A DNA stretch of 64,000 nt from Karalla daura (GCA_029224185.1 CM055205.1:2671761-2735760); one strand, 5' to 3'; shown: positions 46,418 through 56,754, counted from the stretch's first letter. Translations and numbers: made by a program. Notes: generated from the letters alone by a model not told the origin.

Positions 46418-47635
46418 ATGGCATATATATTGCTACTGCAAGAAATCGCTGTTCGTGGCCTACGGAGGGAACGAAAGTTTCAGGACCACATGGATCTTTT
46501 TTCAGAGAGTGATGAGTTCCTCTTTGGAAGCTTTAGGCTCCCACGCCCATGCAACCAGTTGGAGCCAGCACTTCGGAGCCACACACTTCGGTCCAACCCT
46601 GTCCCTCTGCATGTGCAGGCGCTGTCAACCCTCGGCTTTTTGGCTACTGGAACATTTCAATGGGAGCTAGGGGACAGGGTGGGCATATCACAGCCATCCA
46701 TTAGCCGCGCTCTCCCTTGAGTGGTGGATGCAATAAATCAATTGGCCACACACAATACATAAAGTTTGCATGTACAGCAGAAGATCAAGTTGCAGTCAAG
46801 AGAGGATTTTTTTGACATTGCTGGCCTCCCGAACACGATTGATGCAATAGACTGCACACAATTGTGGATAAAGGCACCCTCTACAGAGCCCTTCCCATAC
46901 CTCAACTGAAAGCAATATCATTCCATAAATGTACAACTTATCTGCAACGCAAACAACCACTTACTCAACGTGGTCTCCCGGTTCCCAGGAGGAGCACACA
47001 ACTCCTTCATTTTCCACAACAGCTCCGTTGGAACACATCTTGAACAAGGAGCAGCTGGTGAAGCATGGCTCGTTGTTTGCATGTTTTATATTTGCATGTT
47101 TTATATTTTATATTATTTCTCACAAAAGCGTCCTATTTGATTTTATCTTGATTTCATTTTTAGGGCATCGAGGATATACCCTGGCTCCCTGGTTGATAAC
47201 ACCACTAACCAACCCTCAGACTCTGCAGGAGGTTTTATACAATCAGTTGCATGTACGCACTCGCTCCACTATCGAGCGCACCATCAGCATTTTAAAGGGG
47301 TGATGGATGTGCCTGGATACAGCAGGTGGCAAGTTGCTGTACAAATCGGAGAAGGTAAGACAACTGATGATTCTATTTATTTTGTAATAAAATCTGCTTA
47401 GACTAAGGTCATGTTTCTTCAAACACCTTGCATCTTAACGTGTGACTCTCCCTCACCATTACAGGTCTGTAGGACAATCATGGCCTGTTGTGTTCTGCAC
47501 AACTTCGCCATGAAACGTGGTGTGCCACTTTCCCCTCAGCCACAACCCTGTGAGGATGTGCGTCCTGATGCACTGATGGGACCAGACTGCAGGCGCGCTG
47601 TTCAAGTCAGAGCGCAACCGATTGCCCGCTTGTGA
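46418..47635 (+). pseudogene. HARBI1-like transposase, intron-containing, with stops
   Basis: This is a cut-and-paste nuclease of the DDE type. From ATG at 46418 the frame reads LLQEIAVRGLRRERKFQD, DEFLFGSFRLPR, ALSTLGFLATGTFQWELGD, VGISQPSISRALP (helix-turn-helix) and then a TGA (46718-46720). It resumes as VVDAINQLA, a TAA-type stop, LPNTIDAIDCTQLWI (first catalytic Asp), FPGGAHNS, GEAWLV, GHRGYTLAPWL and RTRSTIERTISILKG (catalytic Glu). After a GT...AG intron at 47355-47464 it continues VCRTIMACCVLHNFAMKRG to TGA at 47633-47635. An AT-rich insert of about 90 bases ending TTTTTAG before 47164 looks like another intron. The second catalytic position reads GHRGY where the family has GDxGY. 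Stops plus this change make it inactive. Confidence 0.9.
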
Positions 47636-47911
47636 ATAAAATGCAATAGTGTCAACAACGGTCTCGTTCATTTTTTAAAAAAGAGGACAGACCAGTTTCA
47701 GTGCACAACTTTCACACGTTTATTTTTTTAGTCCTCGTTAATTTAATAAGTGTGTTGGATATTGTAACGAGTGATGAGGCAATCTTATCCAGTGTGTCAG
47801 CAATTCTTTTTTGATTGTTCAACACTTTGTCTCCTCCTAAAAAGTAAGGTGGGAAACTTAAACTATCTCTAAAATAATACATTACAGTGATTTAGATTTT
47901 TCCAATATAGC

Positions 47912-48244
47912 CTACCTGACAGTGGCCCCGATGCGCTGGTCCACCCATTCAGACAGGTTGGTGTCTGCGGTTCCATCTCCAGTCGGAATTTTGCAATTTT
48001 TGCAGTTTTTTTTGGTTTCAGATTTTGAATCGAACCATTTCTTTTTTACCTCGGCTACTGTTTGCCCCTCTCCTGATACCGTGTCCACTGCATGTGTGAC
48101 TGCCTCCCATGCCCCTTTTTTGTTTGCGCCGGTATAGCCTGAACTCAGGCTACTGAATATAATTGTTTTGTTCCGGGTGATCTCCTGCAGCAGTACCTCC
48201 ACCTCTGAACTGTTTTGTTTTTTTTTCTTCTCACCTGCTGCGCT
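47912..48244 (-). CDS. Harbinger-associated Myb/SANT-like DNA-binding protein, N-terminus incomplete
   Basis: The minus-strand frame is open from just after a TAG at about 48245 down to 47912 or slightly beyond. It reads KKKKQNSSEVEVLLQEI, NKTIIFSSLSSGYTG, NKKGAWEAVTHAVDTVSG, TVAEVKKKWFDSKSETKK, SEWVDQRIGATVR. The spacing of the Trp residues (AWEAV, KKWFD) and basic stretches is that of the trihelix/SANT-like domain of Harbinger partner proteins, including NAIF1-type relatives. No ATG exists in the visible frame, so the start is lost or lies in another exon. The matching transposase is convergent on the other strand. A broken copy of the same gene is in the deleted element at 13650-13835. Confidence 0.8.
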   Translation of the reverse strand, partial: SAAGEKKKKQNSSEVEVLLQEITRNKTIIFSSLSSGYTGANKKGAWEAVTHAVDTVSGEGQTVAEVKKKWFDSKSETKKNCKNCKIPTGDGTADTNLSEWVDQRIGATVR

Positions 48245-48569
48245 CTAAGTGATTTTTGTTTTGCTTTCGGCGTTTTGTTCCTGCTTGCTCCGTCAGGCCA
48301 CACAGCCTTGTAGTCTCTTTAACAGGCCCTTTTATGGGCATTGATGGGAGGGTTACCTATGCTAATCCTATGTTAATTAGACTCAACTGGCACGCCCTCT
48401 CAACTTAGGAAGAAATGGCATTCATCAAATAAGAACACAGCTGCGAACGATTCTGAGGCTTACGAACGCGTTGATAAATCTGACGTAGGGTTTTCTTAAG
48501 GAAGTTCTCAAGAACAACTTACGAAAGAATCTAAGAAGATTCTTATGGAGATATTGGTGAATGAGGCCC

Positions 48570-48720
48570 ATTGTACTTTGCATGTGGCTAGTGCAGGAGA
48601 AGCAGAAAGATAAAAGGGAACTCTGAAAGCTAACTGAGTGAAATGGGGTGCAGAAACAGGGTTGTCTTGGATAAATGTTTGCCTATTGTGTTCATGTAAA
48701 TGTGCATACATCCAAAGACT
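48570..48720 (+). pseudogene. Endogenous retrovirus-like integrase relic, right part
   Basis: Immediately after the ATT duplication the plus strand reads LHVASAGEAE, where retroviral integrases have a HxASAGxxER-like block holding the catalytic Glu. Then, with stops and shifts, come a KGNSES/LSEMGCRNR-like stretch and LPIVFMKMCI. The order and spacing continue from the left part at 45880-46005. Decayed, no function. Confidence 0.6.
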
Positions 48721-49982
48721 AACTTCTTCTAAAGTATAATCACGAGCAGAAATAACTACACAGTCAGAGGTGGAAGTCTACACATCTGAAAGGAGGCAGT
48801 CATAAGATCAGGATGGAGACAGGTGAAGTTCAGGAACATCAGTGAAAACAATGCACGTAACATGGGGAAAGCAGGAGGTCAGGTGTCAAGATGAGGTAGA
48901 GAGATCATTATACAATCAGACGACATTTAGGATATCCTGAATGGTGCTCATGATGAGGAAGAAGGCAATGGAGAGCAGATGAGGCGAAGGTGCAGGATGA
49001 GAAGTTTTGGAGACATATCCAAAACAGTAGCAGGGTAGCTTTCAAATACATCCAGCAACAAATTAATTCACAGAGGGCATGTTAGGGATGAAAATGTCTA
49101 GTGAGCAACTGTACTGCCGCTTCTTCTTTCTGCTTTGTTGCAGATAAGGCCGCAAACCCCGAAATTCAAGAAGACCATCAGGAGAAGACCCAACAACGAT
49201 CCTAACTATGACATCAACCCCGATGATGAGATGACGTAACATCTGGATTGCCCACAAACAACATGGTCAAGGATAAGATCTGAGAGATGGATTCCATCAT
49301 AGACTGTGTGCAATTTCAAAGAGGACATATTAAACTGAGTAATTAAAGTAATGCAACGTTGCCTTTTCACAGCTTGCGATACAAGTGTTGCTATCTGGTG
49401 CTGAGGGCAGTAGGGGAATTTTCCCAAAAGGGTTTTGCCCCTATCTGTGAATAAGGAGAGACCCTTGAGAAGGGTCAAAGAAAAACCACTATCAATAGAA
49501 ATCATCTGAAAAACACTGATGCAAAGAGATGTTGAGAACATGAAAGTTATTGATTAATGTAAGATGTTGCAAATGCTAAGAGAAAAACCAAAAACCAGGT
49601 GATTAAATGATAACAAAACAACAGTGGGCTTTTAAGGAATTTCACATTATCATGCGAACTCTTGAAGCAAGATGGTGACGACCAAGAGAATTTTCACCTG
49701 GTCTGCAAGCAGTCTCATTCAGAAAATGCTAATGTATTTTCCTTGATGTGTTTTAATTTTGTTTTCTGTTTTATATGTTCAAAAAAAAACTAAGATTAGC
49801 GAATTTAAAATTGGCTAATTTGAAAGCTAAAAAATAAAATAAGGGAGAACATTTTGTGAAGAGAAAAGGTCATGTATATGGATCAGTTTAGTCTCAGTAT
49901 ATGTATAACATTTTGAATCAAAAATTCTACATTTTAACTGAGGACAAATGTTAATATGCTTTTTCTTAAATTTTCATTTCTT
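48721..49982. other. No recognised feature
   Basis: If the integrase relic is part of a provirus, the env region would fall here. I see no signal peptide, fusion peptide or transmembrane arrangement I would defend. Minus-strand frame 49206-49541 has no domain. Confidence 0.4.
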
Positions 49983-49987
49983 GTACC

Positions 49988-50804
49988 TGTCACATTCTGT
50001 CACCTTCTGCACATTTTCGGTCACTCACTGGTTCTTACCTTCTCCTGGTCCTGCCTCCTGGTTCTTCTGGTTCATCCTATCACACTCCTTGCTGCTCTCA
50101 TTATCCGGGTTCTTATACTCCTCCTTGACGCACCTTCTTTGCCAGATTGTCTTCGGTTCCTGCCAGACTCTCCCGCACTCACAGATCTCCCGTTCCTGTT
50201 TTCCTGCCTGACCTGTTCCATCCCCGACCTTGCTCCAGCCTCAGCCACGGTGTTCGACCTGCCTTCCGTCCCCGACCTTGCTCCAGCCTCAGCCACAGTG
50301 TTCGACCTGCCTTCTGTCCCCGACCTTGCTCCAGCCTCAGCCACGGTGTTCGACCTGCCTTCCGTCCCCGACCTTGCTCCAGCCTCAGCCACGGTGTTCG
50401 ACCTGCCTTCCGTCCCCGACTCTGCTCCTGCCTCAACCCTCAGCCCTCAGTGGATCTGCCGCTGCTCTCGCTCCGACCCCGAACTCCGGTACCGGGTGCT
50501 CCACTCCCCGCCGTCCTCGGGGCCGACCGCGCTCCCACCCCTGTGCGTGGTTCCTCCATCGCCATCCTTGGAGCGGTCCCGGGTCCAGCGCGCCGATCGA
50601 CCGTCACCATCTCCGGAGCGATCCAGGGTCCAGTGCGCCGATCTCTCGCCACCTCCAGCCTGCAGGTCGCTTCCCTGAGTTCGATCAAAGCATCGAGGAC
50701 CGAGCCCTTGGTCCCTCGTGGAGGCCCCAGACATTCAATAAAGAACTTTCGTGACTAGGTTCCTGTGTCGCATGCGTTTAAGTCCACCCGCTCCGTTCTT
50801 GTCA
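49988..50804 (+). repeat. 5' LTR of the Gypsy element
   Basis: Starts TGTCACATTCTGTCACC and ends TTCTTGTCA. It contains four 48-bp units and AATAAAGAACTTTCG (about 50740). 817 bp. Confidence 0.95.
50221..50412 (+). repeat. 48-bp minisatellite in the 5' LTR, four units
   Basis: The unit starts TCCCCGACCTTGCTCCAGCC and repeats exactly four times with one to three changes. A partial fifth follows. All six frames stay partly open through it because 48 is a multiple of three, which produces misleading repetitive ORFs. Confidence 0.95.
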
Positions 50805-50821
50805 GTACAATCTGGCCAGTT

Positions 50822-51844
50822 ATGGACTTAGCGTGCGGCACAGACAACTCTACGGATCGTTTAGATCAGTTGGAAGCCGCCATGGAACACCACGAGGTCC
50901 TCATCCGGGCTACCGCAGCAGAGAACCGGGAAACGGCCGATAGACACTCTCAGCTGTTGGAGCGGCTCGTGGCGCAACTGCAGGGTCTCTCCGCCGCTGG
51001 AGAGCAGACAGCTGCAGTTCCCGCTCCGACCACTAGTGCCGCTGTTGCACCAATCCATCCTGCTGTGTCCCCTCCGGCCGGAGGAGTGCTCTTGGACCAG
51101 CCTGAGCCCCGAATTGGTGGTCTGGAGCGTTTTGGTGGTGATAGGGAGTCCTGTGCTCCATTTTTGTCTAATTGCTCTCTGCTGTTTGCTCTTCAGCCCC
51201 GCACCTTCTCTACCGAGGCCTCAAAAGTGGCTTACACCATCAGTCATCTGACGGGCAGGGCTCGTTTGTGGGGAACTACAGAGTGGGACAGACAGTCTCC
51301 ATCTTGCCGTTCTTTCTCAGCCTTTTCCTCAGAGCTGCGGAAGGTTTTCGGTTTTGAGGCGTGTGGCCCTGAGGCTGCAGGTGGGTTGCTCTCCTTGAAG
51401 CAGGGAAGACGTGAGGTGTCTGACTACTCCATTGACTTCCGCACCCGTGCAAATCGGAGCGGGTGGGAAGAGACGGCACTCCGTGAAGTCTATTACCATG
51501 GTCTTGCAGACTATATTAAAGATGAGATGGTGGCTCATGATCTCCCTACCTCTTTGGATGGTTTAATTGAACTATCCATTCGGATTGATCTTCATGTTCA
51601 GGCTCGCCGTAGAGGAAGACGTACATCTTTTTTGCCCAGAGTCAGTTCACCATTGACCGGGGAAGCCTCAACCAGCATTCCGGCTCGGGTGGAGACATCG
51701 GAAGTAGAGCCAATGGAGTTGGGTCGAACCTCTCTGTCTCCGGAAGAGAGAGAGCGGCGGCGTCGATCCAGGCTTTGCTTGTACTGTGGTGGAGCCGGTC
51801 ACTTTATTTCCACCTGTCCGCTAAAAGCCCAGGCTCACCAGTAG
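50822..51844 (+). CDS. gag: Gypsy Gag polyprotein
   Basis: This is the capsid and nucleocapsid protein of the retrotransposon, which would assemble cytoplasmic particles around its RNA. The frame is open for 341 codons from ATG at 50822 (MDLACGTDNST), 18 bases after the 5' LTR. I prefer this start over the upstream frame, which only runs through the LTR. Residues about 12-60 (LDQLEAAMEHHEVLI, ENRETADRHSQLLERLVAQL) form a heptad-rich coiled coil. The middle (APFLSNCSLLFALQP, ARLWGTTEW, YYHGLADYIKDEM) is the retrotransposon Gag fold. A zinc knuckle CLYCGGAGHFISTC lies at the C-terminus. It overlaps the protease frame by about 70 bases in the -1 register, compatible with frameshift expression of Pol. 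Confidence 0.93.
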   Translation: MDLACGTDNSTDRLDQLEAAMEHHEVLIRATAAENRETADRHSQLLERLVAQLQGLSAAGEQTAAVPAPTTSAAVAPIHPAVSPPAGGVLLDQPEPRIGGLERFGGDRESCAPFLSNCSLLFALQPRTFSTEASKVAYTISHLTGRARLWGTTEWDRQSPSCRSFSAFSSELRKVFGFEACGPEAAGGLLSLKQGRREVSDYSIDFRTRANRSGWEETALREVYYHGLADYIKDEMVAHDLPTSLDGLIELSIRIDLHVQARRRGRRTSFLPRVSSPLTGEASTSIPARVETSEVEPMELGRTSLSPEERERRRRSRLCLYCGGAGHFISTCPLKAQAHQ

Positions 51845-52063
51845 GAGGAGAGTTACTTGTGAGTGCAGCTTCTCAAACCTCTCTATTTCCGTCCCGTCCT
51901 CTGATCCAATGTCAGATCATAATTCCCTCTGGGGTGCACACAATGGCAGTTTTTATTGACTCTGGGGCTGATGCCTGCTTTATGGACGAAAGTCTAGCAG
52001 ATCAACTAGGATTGGAGCGTTTGCCATTACCAGTGGCTATCCCTGCTAGGGCCCTTGATTTTA
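51775..52063 (+). pseudogene. pol: Gypsy Pol: protease segment
   Basis: In the -1 frame relative to Gag, the sequence reads VFIDSGADACFMDESLADQL. DSG is the catalytic motif of the aspartic protease that would mature Gag and Pol as a dimer. After ARALD at about 52055 the similarity jumps to the +1 frame, where the reverse-transcriptase frame begins, so at least one indel separates protease from RT in this copy. The frame open beyond 52063 is a shadow. Confidence 0.85.
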
Positions 52064-53985
52064 GGCCGTGTTACGCATCAGACTCCGGCAACAGTCCTCC
52101 GTATCGCTGGAATCCATTCAGAATCTGTTCAGTTTCTCCTGTTGCCATCACCTCGCCTACCCATTATTCTAGGTTTCCCCTGGCTCCATCTGCACAACCC
52201 GCAGATAGACTGGGTGAATGGATCCATCCTAGAATGGAGCGCGGGTTGTCATAAACGGTGTCTTGTACCTGGCTCCGTGGGGGAGGCGTTAGGTCCTAGG
52301 CAGGAAGTACCAGGAGTTCCATCTGAGTACCAAGACTTTTCGCTGGTGTTCAGCAAGGCTAAAGCCACCTCTCTCCCTCCACACAGACCTTATGACTGCG
52401 CTATCGAGCTCCGGCCTGGGTCCACCCTTCCTAGAGGCAGACTATACTCTCTGTCTGGACCTGAGCGTGTAGCAATGGACACATACATCAGGGAATCTCT
52501 GGCGTCAGGAATCATTCGTCCATCTTCCTCTCCCGCTGCTGCAGGGGTTTTTTTTGTTGAGAAGAAAGATGGAAGTCTCCGTCCCTGCATCGACTATCGG
52601 GGTCTGAACGAACTTACAATAAAGAACCGCTACCCCCTCCCGCTTCTTTCCTCTGCCTTTGAACTCTTGCAAGGTGCAACTATTTTCACCAAGCTGGACT
52701 TAAGAAACGCTTATCATTTAGTTCGCATACCGGAGGGGGACGAGTGGAAAACTGCTTTCAACACCCCCTCCGGGCACTACGAGTATTTGGTGATGCCTTT
52801 TGGTTTAACTAATGCTCCAGCGGTTTTCCAGGCTCTCATAAATGATGTTCCAAGAGACATGCTGAATAAGTTTGTGTTTGTCTATTTAGACGACATTTTG
52901 ATTTTTTCCCACTCTCGGGACGAGCATGTGACACATGTCCAGATGGTTCTCCAGAGGTTGCTGGAGAATTCTTTGTTTGTGAAAGCCGAGAAATGCGAGT
53001 TTCATGTGGCTACTGTTTCCTTCCTAGGGAGCATTATTTCTCAGGGCAACATTAGCATGGATCCAGCCAAGGTGGCTGCGGTGGTGAACTGGCCTACGCC
53101 TGGAAATCGCAAGGAGCTGCAGCGTTTTCTCGGGTTCGCTAATTTTTATAGGCGGTTCATCCGTAATTACAGCAAGGTTGCAGCTCCCTTAACTGCATTG
53201 ACTTCTTCTAAGGTTAGGTTTGAGTGGACTACGGAGGCTGAGACTGCTTTCCCCTTGTTGAAAGAGAGGTTTACCTCGGCTCCTATCCTCCTGATGCCTG
53301 ACGCTGACAGACAGTTCGTAGTTGAGGTTGATGCCTCGGAGGTGGGAGCGGGTGCTGTTCTGTCCCAGCGCTCCAGCATGGATCAGAAACTTCACCCATG
53401 CGCTTTTTTTTCTCATCGCCTATCTCCGGCTGAACAGAAGTTCGACATAGGCAATAGGGAGTTATTAGCTGTGAAGTTAGCTCTTGAGGAGTGGCGACAC
53501 TGGCTTGAGGGCTCCAAGGAGCCTTTTGTGGTTTGGACAGATCACAAAAATCTAGAATACATCAGTTCAGCAAAGAGGCTGAACTCACGTCAGGCTCGGT
53601 GGTCCCTATTTTTCGCTCGTTTCAACTTTGTCCTGTCGTACCGACCAGGTTCTCGGAACATCAAGCCAGATGCTTTATCCAGATTATTTCTGAAGGACAC
53701 TACAGAGGTCAATGGGTCAGAGCCGATTCTGTCTCCTTCCTGTTTGGTGGGGGCTGTTGTTTGGGACATTGAGGAGAAGGTAAAGGAGGCTAGTCTCGGC
53801 TTGGAAATCCCCACCTCCTGTCCTCTTGGAGTTTTGTGGGTTCCGCAACCTCTACGAGGGGAGGTGATTCAGTGGTGTCACTCGTCTTTGTTGTCCTGTC
53901 ATCCTGGAGTTGATCGGACAGTTCGGTTCATTCTCCAAAGATTTTGGTGGGAATCTATAAGGTCAGACGTAAGCAAATTCATTCA
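52055..53985 (+). pseudogene. pol: Gypsy Pol: reverse transcriptase and RNase H segment
   Basis: The frame is open from about 52055 to the end of the RNase H and the start of integrase. It reads FPWLHLHNPQIDW (end of protease region), FSKAKATSLPPHRPYDCAIE, FFVEKKDGSLRPCIDYRGLN, FTKLDLRNAYHLVRI, PFGLTNAPAVFQ and the catalytic YLDDILIFS box (52883-52909). Then come FLGFANFYRRFIRNYS, the RNase H motifs VVEVDASEVGAGAVLSQ, NRELLAVKLALEEWRHWLEG and VVWTDHKNLEY, and the integrase zinc-binding start SSLLSCHPGVDRT. It shifts frame near 53985 because of a small (about 4-bp) deletion. The frame then runs to 54259 without meaning. Confidence 0.93.
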
Positions 53986-55233
53986 AGCTCTGTCTGTAAT
54001 CAAGCCAAGTCTTCTCGTCGACCTCCACCAGGGCTTCTGCATCCTCTCTCCATCCCTCATCGGCCTTGGTCCCACATCTCCATCGATTTTGTCACCGGTC
54101 TCCCTGTGTTGGACGGCAACTCCACCATTCTCTCCATCGTTGACCGATTTAGCAAGATGTGTCATTTCGTGCCATTACCCAAACTTCCATCGGCCAAGGA
54201 AACAGCAGAACTGTTACTCCTTCATGTGTTTCGACTCCATGGCATCCCATGTGATGTAGTTTCAGACCGCGGTCCTCAGTTTACCTCAATTTTTTGGAGG
54301 GAGTTCTGTCTGTTACTGGGAGCTAAGTCCAGTCTTTCCTCCGGATATCACCCCCAATCTAATGGGCAAACTGAGCGTTTCAATCAGGAAATGGAGACAG
54401 CACTTCAGTGCATTACTTCACAGAATCCCTCCTCTTGGTCGTCTCAGTTGGTGTGGGTTGAATACGCGCACAACTCGCTTCTGTGTTCTGCTACTGGGCT
54501 ATCCCCTTTTCAGTGTGCGTATGGATACCAGCCTCCGCTTTTTCCTGCACAGGAGCAGGAGGCTTCGTGCCCATCCGTACAGGCATTTGTCCGTCGTTGC
54601 CGGCGAATGTGGCTTCGAGCTCGTACCACCCTATTGCGGACAAGTGCGCACTACATTCGGTCGGCTAACCGTAAGCGTACCCCAGCACCTGCATATCGCG
54701 TTGGTCAAAGGGTTTGGCTTTCCACTCGGGATCTGCCATTGAAGGTTGAAGCCAACAAACTTGCCCCCAGGTTCATAGGACCATTCCCCATTGTACGGGT
54801 CATAAACCCAGCGGCGGTACGTTTAAAACTACCACGTTCCTTAAAAGTTCATCCCACCTTTCACATTTCTCGTATTAAATCGGTTTGTGACAGTGATTTG
54901 TGTCCATCGCCTCCCTTGCCTCCTCCTCCCCGGGTGATTGGCAATGGACCGGTGTTAACTGTCAGACGTTTGATCCGTTCTCGACGACGGGGTCGCGGGG
55001 TTCAGTACCTTGTGGACTGGGAGGGATATGGGCCAGAGGAGAGGTCTTGGGTTCCCAAGCGCCATATTCTCGATCCAAGCCTTATTACCCAGTTCCATCG
55101 GGAAAATCCTGATCAACCTGGTGGGGTTACTGGACGAGGTGGTGGCGGAGGGTTCAGGGTTGGGTCTGCTTCTGGTGGTTCTGGAGTCATGGGTATCAGG
55201 GTGGAGGCAGTCCCCAACTCTCCGGAGTTCTAA
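53986..55233 (+). pseudogene. pol: Gypsy Pol: integrase core and chromodomain
   Basis: The frame reads SVCNQAKSSRRPPPG (end of the zinc finger), then the catalytic core: HISIDFVTGLPVLDG (first Asp), CDVVSDRGPQFTSIF (second Asp), HPQSNGQTERFNQEMET (Glu). It continues VEYAHNSLLCSATGLSPFQ, the GPFPIVRVINPAAVRLKLP tail and a chromodomain, VQYLVDWEGYGPEERSWVP, at about 54998-55060, ending at a TAA at 55231-55233. The register is the same as the protease frame, so two compensating shifts bracket the RT segment. The frame itself is intact. Only the link to RT is broken. Confidence 0.92.
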
Positions 55234-55310
55234 CCCACCACCGTCCCTCCACCTCCCTCCCAGGGAAGTCGCTTGAGTGTTCTGTTTTGGGATGTCAGGA
55301 GCCATCCCTT

Positions 55311-55321
55311 GAGGGAGGGGT
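55311..55321 (+). other. Polypurine tract (plus-strand primer site)
   Basis: TTGAGGGAGGGGTTC directly precedes the TG of the 3' LTR, where LTR elements prime plus-strand DNA. Confidence 0.8.
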
Positions 55322-55323
55322 TC

Positions 55324-56094
55324 TGTCACATTCTGTCACCTTCTGCACATTTTCGGTCACTCTCACTGGTTCTTACCTTCTCCTGGTCCTGCCTCCTGGT
55401 TCTTCTGGTTCATCCTATCACACTCCTTGCTGCTCTCATTATCCGGGTTCTTATACTCCTCCTTGACGCACCTTCTTTGCCAGATTGTCTTCGGTTCCTG
55501 CCAGACTCTCCCGCACTCACAGATCTCCCGTTCCTGTTTTCCTGCCTGACCTGTTCCGTCCCCGACCTTGCTCCAGCCTCAGCCACGGTGTTCGACCTGC
55601 CTTCCGTCCCCGACCTTGCTCCAGCCTCAGCCACGGTGTTCGACCTGCCTTCCGTCCCCGACCTTGCTCCAGCCTCAGCCACGGTGTTCGACCTGCCTTC
55701 TGTCCCCGACTCTGCTCCTGCCTCAGCCCTCAGCCCTCAGCGGATCTGCCGCTGCTCTCGCTCCGACCCCGAACTCCGGTACCGGGTGCTCCACTTCCCG
55801 CCGTCCTCGGGGCCGACCGCGCTCCCACCCCTGTGCGTGGTTCCTCCATCGCCATCCTTGGAGCGGTCCCGGGTCCAGCGCGCCGATCGACCGTCACCAT
55901 CTCCGGAGCGATCCAGGGTCCAGTGCGCCGATCTCTCTCCACCTCCAGCCTGCAGCTCGTTTCCCTGAGTTCGATCAAAGCATCGAGGACCGAGCCCTCG
56001 GTCCCTCGTGGAGGCCCCAGACATTCAATAAAGAACTTTCGTGACTAGGTTCCTGTGTCGCGTGCGTTTAAGTCCACCCGCTCCGTTCTTGTCA
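55324..56094 (+). repeat. 3' LTR of the Gypsy element
   Basis: 771 bp, same ends as the 5' LTR. It has three copies of the 48-bp unit (55559-55702) instead of four, and CACTCTCACTGG where the 5' LTR has CACTCACTGG. Confidence 0.95.
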
Positions 56095-56099
56095 GTACC

Positions 56100-56754
56100 A
56101 AGTAAAGAATAATGATTCTCAATTGGGAAATTTAATATATTGTACAGATGTAGATGTCTTGAAAACTTAACCCTGAGATGGATTTGATTTGAGGTGAATA
56201 ATGTGTCTTTAAGCTTTCCATTAACTAAACTGATCACTGAGATGTTGTAGTAGTGTAAGTTTTAGCAGTTCCTCACTAAAGAAGCATCTAGGAAAAACGG
56301 AAAAACTAAGCCTCAGGATCATAAAGTTGGGACCAACAGAGAGAAAGTAGTCCTTTCTTTACATCCCTTGATGTGAGAAAGATTATGCTTAGAGTAGAGA
56401 CCATGTTAGTGAGAAATATTCACCAGCAGACAGAGTCATCACTCATATGGGAAGACCTGATTCGATTTTCATGCATTTTGGATTCTGCGTTTGGCCACAA
56501 GGAGCAGCACTTTGGTTGAAAAATCACATTTGTGCCTATATCTCCAGAACTATTAGGCCAATGAATTTCAACCTTTATGCAAATGAAGCAACAAAGATTG
56601 TTCAATCGTGGCTTGGGGGGTTTGGGGATTTCGCATCCAGTGCCTAATGCATACGTCTAGTTTGGTGATGGGTTTTGCTTTTTTGTGCTGTTCAAGTTCT
56701 TTGTTGCAACCCCTTAGTTAAATTGAGTTGTAGTTATTTTGTATGCATATTGAT
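56100..56754. other. No recognised feature
   Basis: AT-rich sequence between the Gypsy element and the relic beyond it. Confidence 0.45.

Larger units (their letters stand above)
46006..48569 (+). mobile_element. Harbinger DNA transposon, structurally complete, inactive
   Basis: The ends GGGCCTCATTCACAAAC and, inverted, GGGCCTCATTCACCAATATC are near-identical for about 16 bases. ATT flanks both sides (46003-46005, 48570-48572), the 3-bp duplication expected of PIF/Harbinger. Two genes converge inside: a transposase on plus (46418-47635) and a Myb/SANT protein on minus (about 47912-48244). This is the standard two-gene layout of animal Harbinger elements, in which the Myb-like protein helps the transposase enter the nucleus and bind ends. 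It interrupts a retroviral integrase relic, so it is younger than that insertion. Confidence 0.93.
49988..56094 (+). mobile_element. Ty3/Gypsy chromodomain LTR retrotransposon, complete structure
   Basis: Two LTRs (49988-50804 and 55324-56094), a perfect 5-bp duplication, gag, protease, reverse transcriptase, RNase H, integrase and a C-terminal chromodomain appear in this order. A purine tract (GAGGGAGGGG, about 55311-55320) precedes the 3' LTR. Near identity of the LTRs, apart from one minisatellite unit and scattered substitutions, indicates a recent insertion. The pol gene is nonetheless interrupted by frame changes. No env is present. The chromodomain would direct integration to particular chromatin in active relatives (family knowledge). 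Confidence 0.96.
49983..56099 (+). repeat. 5-bp target-site duplication GTACC flanking the Gypsy element
   Basis: GTACC at 49983-49987 and at 56095-56099, directly outside the TG and CA ends of the two LTRs. Confidence 0.9.

Noticed and set aside
50072..50758. Long overlapping frames on both strands with repeating PDLAPASATVFDLPSV-like or GARSGTEGRSNTV-like text, also at 55410-56048
   Set aside because: They run through the 48-bp LTR minisatellite, whose length is a multiple of three. They are not repeat proteins.
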